Positions 41,904 through 50,783 of a DNA stretch of 64,000 nucleotides are shown here, piece by piece. The notes beneath the pieces were generated by a model. The model saw only the letters and a list, made by a program, of their open reading frames with translations. It did not search any database and was not told the origin of the DNA. The DNA is taken from positions 63,219,622-63,283,621 of the forward strand of contig OY755038.1 in the NCBI GenBank assembly GCA_963576565.1. The letters are read 5' to 3'. This DNA comes from Aspidapion aeneum (taxonomy: Eukaryota > Arthropoda > Insecta > Coleoptera > Brentidae). Each line of letters opens with the position of its first letter. The stretch's first letter is position 1. A program made the translations under genes and the position numbers.

Positions 41904-43433
41904 TCACATTTTTTTTATGAAATCTTCTACGTTTTTTGTTAAACCACGCCAATTATATTTTTCTTTAATGCGTCTAACTGTTTCATTTATTCCACGGTGT
42001 AGGTTGCTTTTTCCTAAGTGATAATTTTCTAAAATTATTGGGATTTCATCTTCCTCGGGGGTTGTTATTATATATTGGCAAATTTTTAATTTTATGTCTT
42101 TATCAGAAAAGATGTAAGATAGCATCTCTAAAGTTGGTAAATCTAGATTGTTTTCGATGCAGTATGTTTTGTTAATTTCAAATTTATTTTGGTCTTTAAA
42201 AAGGCAATAAAATAAGTGCTGTGAACAATCATCATTATCGAATGGTAGGGCTATAATAAAATATTTACGATCTTTAACTGTTTTACTAGAAACAATATTA
42301 ATTTTTAATTCTTCAAGGTGGAACTCTTCTTCAAAAATATCATCAATGATTTTAAAATGTAAATCTTCCATTTTATTTTGTCGGAAAAAGGTTACTATTA
42401 ATTTATTTGATTTATCTAATAACTGATCATTCGAGGTTTCGATTTTAGAATAATCTAGGGATCGCGTCTTGTAAAGTTCAACAAATCTGTTAAATTCATA
42501 TGTAATTTTTTGATCATCTTCTTCGTTAGAAATTGGTTCTTGATCGTTCTTTTCGTTGTTTGCAAAAATTTTTATGTTTGATTTGAAGTCTATACAGTCT
42601 TTGAAATGATTGATTTTTATCCGCGATAAAGCGTCTGCATTTTTATTGATTTTACCGGGTTTATGAATGATTTTAAAACTATATTCTTCTAATTTTAATC
42701 GCCAACGTGCTAATCTGCTACCGGGGTCTTTAATTGAAAGTAGCCTGGTTAGAGGTCTGTGATCGGTGACTATAGTGAATTTTCTACCAAAAAGGTAAGG
42801 TCGAAATTGTTTTACGGACCATACTATTGCTAATAGGTCTCTTTCAATAGTGGAGTATTTAGTTTCTGCACTACAAAGGGTTCTCGATGCAAAAGCTATC
42901 GGAAGGTCTTTACCAATTGGACCTTGTGAAAGTACGGCTCCAATCGCAAATGCGCTCGCGTCTGTAGTTAAAATGAAGGGTTCTTCAAAATTTGGATAGA
43001 TTAATATTGGATCATAAATTAATGCATTTTTGAGTGTTTCAAAAGCTTCTTGACATTCTTTAGAAAAAATACATTTTGTATCTTTTTGAAGAAGTTTTGT
43101 TAGGGGTTTTGAGATTTTCGCGAAGTTCGGTATGAATCTTCGATAATATCCGGCAAGTCCAAGAAATGATTTTACGTCACGGGGATTTTTTAATTCTGGA
43201 AAGTTTTGTATACATTTTACTTTATCAGGGTTTGGTTTTACGCCATTTTCGGTAATTAAATGTCCGAGGTATGCTACTTCTTTTCGTAAAAACTCGCATT
43301 TGTCAGGTTGAATTTTTAAATTTGATTTTCGTAATCTTTGGAAAACTTTGGAAAGACGTGAAATGTGTTCATGAATAGTGGGTGAATAAACAATAATGTC
43401 GTCCATATAAACTAAACAACGTTCATTTAGAAT
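41904..43433 (-). pseudogene. pol: Errantivirus-like RT C-terminus, RNase H and integrase finger start
   Basis: The frame opens at the YMDD box (MDDIIVYS) and runs through the RT thumb/connection (CEFLRKEVAYLGHL, FLGLAGYYRRFIPNF). RNase H follows with D149 (TTDASAFAIGAVL), E188 (STIERDLLAIVW) and D215 (VTDHRPLT). A spacer leads to the HHCC finger start (YHLGKSNLHRGI). It then meets a stop caused by a one-base length change in an A-run (41912-41919). The N-terminal RT half is 5 kb away (48654-49359), because the PLE insertion splits the gene just before the YMDD box. It resembles the 17.6/297 group of insect Ty3/gypsy elements. Confidence 0.85.
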
Positions 43434-43445
43434 GCCTAATAGAAT
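43433..43445. repeat. 13-bp target duplication of PLE insertion, left
   Basis: TGCCTAATAGAAT here is repeated at 48653-48665, on the other side of the PLE array. It is part of the interrupted errantivirus-like RT frame. Confidence 0.9.
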
Positions 43446-43519
43446 CTTTGTTTGAGACTCGTAGACAATGATTGTGTAGAAATAAAATTTCGGACTTCCA
43501 TTGTCTTTATTTATTTTAA

Positions 43520-43560
43520 AACACGACGTTTCGGTTAGTAAGTATCTCTAACCGTTATCA
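43520..43560 (-). ncRNA. Hammerhead-like stem, PLE copy A 3' end
   Basis: On the minus strand a perfect 7-bp stem CGGTTAG/CTAACCG (43548-43554 with 43532-43538) is preceded by TTGATAA and followed by GAAACGTCG. Hammerhead ribozymes are known in PLE terminal repeats, with CTGANGA before stem II and GAAA after it. Here the first box is degenerate, so activity is doubtful. Confidence 0.4.
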
Positions 43561-43596
43561 AGTGTAAACTAAACAATCTAGTCTCTAGGTTACTAC

Positions 43597-45150
43597 TTAT
43601 ACTACTTGGTGTGCAACCAGGTGTGACGGCCCGCCCCCTTTTTTTTTAATCCTAAGACGCCTGTTTTCCTTAAGGAGTGGTTTCCATATGTTTGGTATGT
43701 CCGTGCTTGGTTGACTGAAAACTGCTTTATTCTGCATTATATACGCAGCTTCAATAAACTTTCGTTTTCGCCAATGCGACTCCTTATGTAAAACTTTAGC
43801 TTCTGACCACTGAATCCTGTGATCATTTGACCATGCATGATCTGCTAAACCCGATTTTTCAATATCCCCTAATTGGGTACTTTTTAGATGTTCATTTACT
43901 CTAACCTGAAGAGGGCGTTTCGTTTCACCTACATATGATTTACCACACTCACACGGGATTTGGTAAATACATTCCTTATTATTTGAGGGATTGTCTGGTT
44001 TTGGTTTAGTTACAAAACTTCTTATCGTATTTCCCGAAGAAAATACTGTTTTTATATTATAGTGTTTAGCTATTCGTCTTATGTTTTCTGAAATCCCTTG
44101 AACATATGGAATGTTAATAACACCTAACGGATTATTATTTTGAGAATTTGGTACATTTAGTTTGTTTTTAATTTTAAATATCGTTGAGTTTATTAATTTC
44201 TCGGAATAACAATTCTGTTGTAAGTCCTTTTTAATGTTGTTAATTTCTGTGGTTAATTCTTTATTGTTACTACAAATATTTACGGCTCTTAAATACAAAC
44301 TTCTTATAACTCCTTGTTTTGTTGCAACAGAATGATTAGACTTAAAATTTAGGTACTGTCCCGTGTGTGTAGGTTTCCTATATACAGTGGTTTGAATGTT
44401 TCTGTCTAATCGTTTGACAAGAACATCCAAAAAACGTAAGGCCGAATCTTTTTCAATTTCCATGGTGCACTTGATTGTTGGTCGAATACCGTTTAAATGG
44501 TGTAGAAAATTTTGTAGTTCGTCATCATTTTCCGGCCATATAATAAATGTGTCATCCATGTATCGTAGCCATAGTTTTGGTTTGACTCTTGCTGTGTTGA
44601 TCGCATGGCCCTCGAACCACTCCATGTAGATGTTTGCTACCACTGGCGAAAGAGATGAACCCATTGGGAGTCCATCATTTTGCGCGTAAAACTTATCTTT
44701 CACTTGAAAGTAAGAGTTACGGAGACAGAGCTCCAAAAGATCCATCACGCCCTCCACCGATAGCGTTGTTCTCTCGTGAAGTGTATCATCAGTTTGTAAT
44801 TTGTTTTTAATGATACTGAGTGACTCATTTATTGGCACGTTGGTGTAGAGGCTTTCTACATCAAAACTTACAAATCTATCGCCGGGATCTAATTCGATAC
44901 CTTTTAAAACCTCCACAAAATGTTCCGAGTTTTTGACAAAAGATTCGGACTTACCCTGTAGTGGATGAATTATGTCCAACAAAAACCTCGACAAATTGCT
45001 GGTCGGTGAGTCCTTGGAGCTGGTAATCGGTCGCAGTGGTATATCCTTCTTATGGATCTTTGGTAATCCATAAAAATGTGGTGCCTTACTGTGGTGTGGA
45101 GTCAGGCGGGATCTAGCAGCGTCCGGGATATTTTCAGCATACTTCTTCAA
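43597..45150 (-). CDS. PLE copy A: RT + GIY-YIG endonuclease, 5'-truncated (517 aa open part)
   Basis: The frame covers most of a PLE protein. It contains the YGLPKIHK block (27-34), RT motif A with D97 (FVSFDVESLY), LPMGSSLSPVVANIYME (161-177) and the YMDD box (197-200). A GIY-YIG endonuclease lies C-terminally (about 395-470), with a Cys pair, GKSYVGET (403-410), R417, a NEH motif (419-421) and E467. The N-terminal third (45151-45658) is broken by a GGA-to-TGA stop at 45211-45213 and a one-base loss near 45446, and the copy starts abruptly at 45658. RT and nuclease motifs look intact, but the protein start is lost, so copy A is probably not autonomous. PLEs use these two activities for target-primed insertion. 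Confidence 0.88.
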   Translation of the reverse strand: MKKYAENIPDAARSRLTPHHSKAPHFYGLPKIHKKDIPLRPITSSKDSPTSNLSRFLLDIIHPLQGKSESFVKNSEHFVEVLKGIELDPGDRFVSFDVESLYTNVPINESLSIIKNKLQTDDTLHERTTLSVEGVMDLLELCLRNSYFQVKDKFYAQNDGLPMGSSLSPVVANIYMEWFEGHAINTARVKPKLWLRYMDDTFIIWPENDDELQNFLHHLNGIRPTIKCTMEIEKDSALRFLDVLVKRLDRNIQTTVYRKPTHTGQYLNFKSNHSVATKQGVIRSLYLRAVNICSNNKELTTEINNIKKDLQQNCYSEKLINSTIFKIKNKLNVPNSQNNNPLGVINIPYVQGISENIRRIAKHYNIKTVFSSGNTIRSFVTKPKPDNPSNNKECIYQIPCECGKSYVGETKRPLQVRVNEHLKSTQLGDIEKSGLADHAWSNDHRIQWSEAKVLHKESHWRKRKFIEAAYIMQNKAVFSQPSTDIPNIWKPLLKENRRLRIKKKGGGPSHLVAHQVV

Positions 45151-45658
45151 AGTCCTGTAGATGCGTCCTTCTATGGTGGTGGTTGGGTCTTTGGGTAGTT
45201 GCTTGTAGTCTCATTTCTCCAGAACTTCTTGGATCTTTTTTTCGTAAGTCTCGACATCCATGATCACCGTTGCGTTTCCTTTGTCGGCCGGTAGAATCTT
45301 GATTGATTTGTCAGCCTGCAGGTTCTTGATTGCCCGTTGTTCTTGACTGGTGATGTTTGTCTTTTGTTGCTTCTTTCTGTCCAACGTTGTTCTTACTTTA
45401 TGGCGAAACTCATCAGCTTCGGGTTGAGGTAGACTAACGGTCTCTATTCCGCAATAATTTCCAGTGTCGGTGTCTGTGCCGGTGCAATGGCGAACTTAAG
45501 TCCCTTACTGAGTACCAATTCTTCGTTGGTGCTCAGAGTTCTTTTGGAGATGTTCACTATAGTGCTTGGTGTTGTTGAGTCTGTTGTATCTTGAGTACGT
45601 GTCTGTAGTTTCTTAAGTTTTTCTCGGTGAGTTGATCGTATCTTCTGTCGTTCTGTCT
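45151..45658 (-). pseudogene. PLE copy A N-terminal remnant
   Basis: This matches copy B residues about 135-300 (LPADKGNATVIMD, QEQRAIKNLQADKS blocks) on the opposite strand. Relative to copy B it has a nonsense change at 45211-45213 and a one-base deletion near 45446. It breaks off at 45658, where it is joined head-to-head to the pseudo-LTR. Confidence 0.85.
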
Positions 45659-46128
45659 GTGTGGTAAATCATATGTAGGTGAAACGAAACGCCCTCTTCA
45701 GGTTAGAGTAAATGAACATCTAAAAAGTACCCAATTAGGGGATATTGAAAAATCCGGTTTAGCAGATCATGCATGGTCAAATGATCACAGGATTCAGTGG
45801 TCAGAAGCTAAAGTTTTACATAAGGAGTCGCATTGGCGAAAACGAAAGTTTATTGAAGCTGCGTATATAATGCAGAATAAAGAAGTTTTCAGTCAACCAA
45901 GCACGGACATACCAAACATATGGAAACCACTCCTTAAGGAAAACAGACGTCTTAGGATTAAAAAAGGGGGCGGGCCGTCACACCTGACTGCACACCAAGT
46001 AGTATAAGTAGTATCCTAGAGACTAGATTGTTTAGTTTACACTTGATAACGGTTAGAGATACTTACTAACCGAAACGTCGTGTTTTAAAATAAATAAAGA
46101 CAATGGAAGTCCGAAGTTTTATTTCTAC
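45659..46128 (+). repeat. PLE pseudo-LTR (partial direct copy of the 3' end)
   Basis: It corresponds to 48187-48652 of copy B. It begins inside the GIY-YIG coding region (GTGGTAAATCATATGTAGGTG), includes the stop and 3' UTR, and ends ATGGAAGTCCGAAGTTTTAT. It supplies the ATG of copy B. Contains a hammerhead-like stem at 46043-46080. Confidence 0.88.
46043..46080 (+). ncRNA. Hammerhead-like stem, PLE pseudo-LTR
   Basis: TTGATAA is followed by stem CGGTTAG (46050-46056), a 9-nt loop and CTAACCG (46066-46072), then AAACGTCG. It is the same structure as at 43520-43560 and 48570-48607. The position in the terminal repeat matches known PLE hammerheads; the first conserved box is degenerate. Confidence 0.4.
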
Positions 46129-47164
46129 ACAATCATTGTCTAAGAGTTTCAAACAAAGAGTTGAAGAACGGTACGGACCCGGAATCAACAATCTATTCAG
46201 AGGCTACGAGAAGACCAAACTTAAAGTGATAAAGGAAGAAGAACACATTTCATTCTTGTGCGAGGCGCGCGACAGTGGTGTCATTCCGGTTGGTTTCCGC
46301 CTAAAAGCCAACTTTCCGGGAGTGAGAACGAAGATCTTAGAGAGGACCACCCAAGCACTAATCCGATCCCAAATCAGTTACCATCGATGGAGAAAAGCCA
46401 ACTTCAACGCCGACATGGAGGAGCGATTTGAGGAAATTAGACGACACAAATGGGAGGAAGACTACAAACCGATATTGAGTAAAATTGACAGTACGTGCAA
46501 CAGAGAACGACAGAAGATACGATCAACTCACCGAGAAAAACTTAAGAAACTACAGACACGTACTCAAGATAGAACAGACTTAACAACACCAAGCACTATA
46601 GTGAACATCTCCAAAAGGACTCTGAGCACCAACGAAGAATTGGTACTCAGTAAGGGACTTAAGTTCGCCATTGCACCGGCACAGACACCGACACTGGAAA
46701 TTATTGCGGCAATAGAGACCGTTAGTCTACCTCAACCCGAAGCTGATGAGTTTCGCCATAAAGTAAGATCAACGTTGGACAGAAAGAAGCAACGAAAGAC
46801 AAACATCACCAGTCAAGAACAACGGGCAATCAAGAACCTGCAGGCTGACAAATCAATCAAGATTCTACCGGCCGACAAAGGAAACGCAACGGTGATCATG
46901 GATGTCGAGACTTACGACAAAAAGATCCAAGAAGTTCTGGAGAAAGGAGACTACAAGCAACTACCCAAAGACCCAACCACCACCATAGAAGGACGCATCT
47001 ACAGGACTTTGAAGAAGTATGCTGAAAATATCCCGGACGCTGCTAGATCCCGCCTGACTCCACACCACAGTAAGGCAGCACATTTTTATGGATACCACTG
47101 CGACCAATTACCAGCTCCAGGGACTCACCGACCAGCACTTTGTCGAGGTTTTTGTTGGACATAA
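46103..47164 (+). pseudogene. PLE copy B, N-terminal frame
   Basis: The frame starts at an ATG supplied by the end of the pseudo-LTR (MEVRSFISTQ) and encodes the PLE N-terminal region. This is a basic, helical segment (residues 40-200), then QEQRAIKNLQADKSIKILPA and DKGNATVIMD (about 255-275). It continues to HFYG (about 330), where a 25-bp deletion relative to copy A removes the LPKIHKK block and shifts the frame. The last ~20 residues are out of frame. The rest of the protein continues in another frame from 47140. Confidence 0.88.
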
Positions 47165-48534
47165 TTCAACCACTACAGGGTAAGTCCGAATCTTTTGTCA
47201 AAAACTCGGAACATTTTGTGGAGGTTTTAAAAGGTATCGAATTAGATCCCGGCGATAGATTTGTAAGTTTTGATGTAGAAAGTCTCTACACCAACGTGCC
47301 AATAAATGAGTCACTCAGTACCATTAAAAACAAATTACAAACTGATGATACACTTCACGAGAGAACAACGCTATCGGTGGAGGGCGTGATGGATCTTTTG
47401 GAGCTCTGTCTCCGTAACTCTTACTTTCAAGTGAAAGATAAGTTTTACGCGCAAAATGATGGACTCCCAATGGGTTCATCTCTTTCGCCAGTGGTAGCAA
47501 ACATCTACATGGAGTGGTTCGAGGGCCATGCAATCAACACAGCAAGAGTCAAACCAAAACTATGGCTACGATACATGGATGACACATTTATTATATGGCC
47601 GGAAAATGATGACGAACTACAAAATTTTCTACACCAAATTAACGGTATTCGACCAACAATCAAGTGCACCATGGAAATTGAAAAAGATTCGGCCTTAACT
47701 TTTTTGGATGTTCTTGTCAAACGATTAGACAGAAACATTCAAACCACTGTATATAGGAAACCTACACACACGGGACAGTACCTAAATTTTAAGTCTAATC
47801 ATTCTGTTGCAACAAAACAAGGAGTTATAAGAAGTTTGTATTTAAGAGCCGTAAATATTTGTAGTAACAATAAAGAATTAACCACAGAAATTAACAACAT
47901 TAAAAAGGACTTACAACAGAATGGTTATTCCGAGAAATTAATAAACTCAACGATATTTAAAATTAAAAACAAACTAAATGTACCAAATTCTCAAAATAAT
48001 AATCCGTTAGGTGTTATTAACATTCCATATGTTCAAGGGATTTCAAAAAACATAAGACGAATAGCTAAACACTATAATATAAAAACAGTATTTTCTTCGG
48101 GAAATACTATAAGAAGTTTTGTAACTAAAACAAAACCAGACAATCCCTCAAATAATAAGGAATGTATTTACCAAATCCCGTGTGAGAGTGGTAAATCATA
48201 TGTAGGTGAAACGAAACGCCCTCTTCAGGTTAGAGTAAATGAACATCTAAAAAGTACCCAATTAGGGGATATTGAAAAATCCGGTTTAGCAGATCATGCA
48301 TGGTCAAATGATCACAGGATTCAGTGGTCAGAAGCTAAAGTTTTACATAAGGAGTCGCATTGGCGAAGACGAAAGTTTATTGAAGCTGCGTATATAATGC
48401 AGAATAAAGAAGTTTTCAGTCAACCAAGCACGGACATACCAAACATATGGAAACCACTCCTTAAGGAAAACAGGCGTCTTAGGATTAAAAAAGGGGGCGG
48501 GCCGTCACACCTGACTGCATACCAAGTAGTATAA
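47140..48534 (+). pseudogene. PLE copy B, RT core and GIY-YIG frame
   Basis: It continues the copy B protein after the frame break at about 47093. It has RT motif A (FVSFDVESLY), LPMGSSLSPVVANIYME, the YMDD box (D147/D148 of this frame, 47578-47583) and a C-terminal GIY-YIG domain (CIYQIPCESGKSYVGETKR). One Cys of copy A's CECG pair is Ser here (CESG). Because the frame break deletes a conserved RT block, copy B is unlikely to make active RT. Sequence is nearly the same as copy A on the other strand. Confidence 0.88.
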
Positions 48535-48569
48535 GTAGTAGCCTAGAGACTAGATTGTTTAGTTTACAC

Positions 48570-48607
48570 TTGATAACGGTTAGAGATACTTACTAACCGA
48601 AACGTCG
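48570..48607 (+). ncRNA. Hammerhead-like stem, PLE copy B 3' end
   Basis: TTGATAA, stem CGGTTAG (48577-48583), 9-nt loop, CTAACCG (48593-48599), then AAACGTCG. Third occurrence in the array. Confidence 0.4.
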
Positions 48608-48652
48608 TGTTTTAAAATAAATAAAGACAATGGAAGTCCGAAATTTTATTTC

Positions 48653-48665
48653 TGCCTAATAGAAT
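48653..48665. repeat. 13-bp target duplication of PLE insertion, right
   Basis: TGCCTAATAGAAT, identical to 43433-43445. Confidence 0.9.
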
Positions 48666-49359
48666 GTTATCCATCACACGTTGAAATGTGGAGGGTGCAT
48701 TTTTTAAACCAAATGGCATACGAACAAATTCGTAGTGTCCATTTTCGACAGAAAAGGCTGTTTTTTGAATATCTTTTTGATCAATTTCAATTTGGTGAAA
48801 ACCGGATGCTAAATCAAGTGTTGTAAAATATTGACATTTACCTAACTGATCTAATAAATCTGAAATATTTGGAAGTGGATATTTATCGTCAACTGTTACT
48901 TCATTCAGTTTTCTATAATCGATTACTACTCTCCATTTTTGTTTGTTAGAGGCGTCAAGTTTTTTTGGGACTACCCAAACAGGTGATGACCACGGGGAAA
49001 TTGATGGGCGGATTATTTTTTGATCGAGCATTTTATTAAATTGTGTTTTTACTTCCTCTTTGTGTATTTGAGGGTACCGATATGATTTAGTAAAAATTGG
49101 ATGAGCATTGTTGGTTTCGATTGTATGTTTGATTTCATTAGTAAAAGTTAATTGATCTCCTTCGATATAGAAAATGTCAGAAAATTCAAAACAAAGATTT
49201 GAAATTAGTTCTTTCTCTTCCTAATTTAAATGTTCTAGTCTTAGTTGATTTTTAATAAGGTCGATTCTATCAATGAGTTCGTCTTCATTGGTATTAAAAT
49301 TTAAAATATCGTGAACACTTGGTATGGGTTCGAAAGACAAGTTGTTAAAATTTATTGTT
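48654..49359 (-). pseudogene. pol: Errantivirus-like RT N-terminal half
   Basis: The open part from 49031 encodes RT fingers and palm: IIRPSISPWSSPVWVVPKK, WRVVIDYRKLNEVT, the first catalytic block TTLDLASGFHQIEID (motif A Asp present) and FVRMPFGLKNAPSTFQRVMD. It is cut by the PLE insertion before the YMDD box. Upstream, 49032-49359 continues in frame as the PR-RT linker with one stop (49221-49223). The 14 residues after ILLGRN are PLE-derived. Confidence 0.85.
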
Positions 49360-49662
49360 TTAGGAATAGCTGGGATTTATTACTGATGTATAAAATTCAC
49401 CATTTTCGTTAATGTGGACTAGGGCGTTTGGTAATCTTACTTTTTCTATTTCTTGACCAATTAAAATTGCATCTGTGTTTTTTAAATTACATTTTAATTT
49501 GAAAACTTGTTCGGTTCGCGGTTCTCGAGATATTTGATTTTGAAAATTATTTGGATTTAAATTTATTCGCGGTTTTGGTATTGGTGGCGTTTTTTGATTT
49601 TGAATTAATCTTGGTTTAGGTATTGGTGGTATGGTTTGATAAACTCTCAAGCGGCGTCCCAT
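49360..49662 (-). pseudogene. Pol N-terminal remnant (linker upstream of RT)
   Basis: The 100-residue frame has proline-rich repeats (PPIPKPR twice) and then a block (ILIGQEIEKVRLPNALVHIN) that resembles the segment between protease and RT in insect Ty3/gypsy Pol. No DTG/DSG protease active site is present. A frame change relative to the RT frame lies near 49375. No gag is seen above 49662, so the element is 5'-truncated or rearranged. Confidence 0.5.
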
Positions 49663-49680
49663 AATTGAAGTAATTTAAAA

Positions 49681-50320
49681 TAGAAAAAATTCCCAAGATT
49701 TATTCAATTTTTTTAAAAAAATTAATGTCTACAGGAAAACATGTATTTTTATTTTTTTTAAAATGATGCGTAACATGATCGTATTAGTTTTATAACTAAA
49801 GCTTTAGGAGCATCCGTAATTTAAATCAATTTTATAAAAACAGGAGAAAACCCATTTTTGTAACACCTTTTATCAAATTTGTATCAGAAATTAATATTAA
49901 TATGAAATAATAGGTACCTACTGTACTTTATTGTAGACAGTAAAATTTATTTTTTGTGTGTGTACACTCGGTGGGGTTATAACAAACTCTCCAGCGACGT
50001 CCGTAAATGTGGGTGATTTTAAAAAAATCATTAATAAATTAGAATTTGTTTCGTTCCCTGGATATGACATTTCTTAGGTTTTTTTGGGTATAGGGAAAGA
50101 AATAAGAACCAATTTACCTTATGGCGACCGACGCTTGATGTTTTGACCTTTATTTGCTCTTTTTCAAGCCCTACAAACTACAAGCTTTGTTTCATATTAT
50201 GAAAATTAAAAATAAAAAAAAATATGAAGAGTAAAAATAATTATTATATAAATGACCCTTTATAGGCAAAAAATATAACTTTATCTAAGGCACCTCACTT
50301 ACTCAGATTTAATGGTTAGA
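49681..50320. other. Noncoding, AT-rich
   Basis: No gene, and no 5' LTR could be recognised. A ~45-bp segment at 49980-50020 resembles 49630-49675. Confidence 0.4.
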
Positions 50321-50783
50321 TATAGTCCAAATTATACGCATTTGTAATGACGTCATTTTTGTTTATCTTTGTTTAGTATATTATAAACAGCGGTGACAAT
50401 AAACTTTAAAAAAGTAAAGAAGTGTCTATGATTAATTCATTTTTTAAATAGGTAGGTAATTGGTTTTGTGAAGTATCCGTCACTGCCAATCAAAAACATT
50501 AGTTTGTCAACTTGTCGGAAATTATGTTAAAAAGTTGTAAATTGCCAAGAAACAAATATAATAGGTATGATGAACAATCGCAGCTAAAAATTTTAAAAAT
50601 ATTGGCTTTTTTTCAACGGAAAAGGGAACAAGTCCGAAATGGAATCGCACTTCAATTTGAGAATGTGCCGCAGATGCAACAAAATTGAGCCCAACAACGA
50701 TACTAAATATAAAAAAGAATCTACGCCATACGTTTTTTTCTCACCTGGTGACGTCATTACAAATGCGTATAATTTAGACTATA
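50321..50783. mobile_element. MITE with 35-bp near-perfect TIRs
   Basis: 50321-50355 and the reverse complement of 50749-50783 match at 34 of 35 positions. The shared arm includes AAATTATACGCATTTGTAAT followed by GACGTCA. The interior (~390 bp) has no ORF. TA dinucleotides flank both ends, compatible with a TA target duplication as in Tc1/mariner-type elements. Confidence 0.85.

Larger units (their letters stand above)
43446..48652. mobile_element. Penelope-like element array: truncated inverted copy + pseudo-LTR + full-length copy
   Basis: The order is copy A (minus, 43446 to about 45658, 5'-truncated), a partial direct copy of the 3' end (about 45659-46128, the pseudo-LTR, plus), then copy B (plus, about 46103-48652). 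A head-to-head truncated copy attached to a pseudo-LTR is a known PLE arrangement. Copy A ends (at 43446) with ~35 bp matching the start of the unit, the short tail extension described for PLEs. The whole array is flanked by TGCCTAATAGAAT. Confidence 0.9.
30830..49680 (-). mobile_element. Errantivirus-like (Ty3/gypsy, env-bearing) provirus, decayed, host of two nested insertions
   Basis: Read on the minus strand from high to low coordinates, the order is a pol N-terminal remnant (49662), RT (49359-48654), a PLE insertion, RT C-terminus/RNase H/integrase (43433-41024), env-like frames (40998-39287), a BEL-2 insertion, then LTR-like sequence (31329 to about 30830). This is the gag-pol-env order of insect errantiviruses minus gag. 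I find no gag and no recognisable 5' LTR above 49680, so the 5' end seems deleted. Pol has at least two frame breaks and one stop; env has at least one stop and one frame break. Both outer ends are approximate. Confidence 0.75.
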
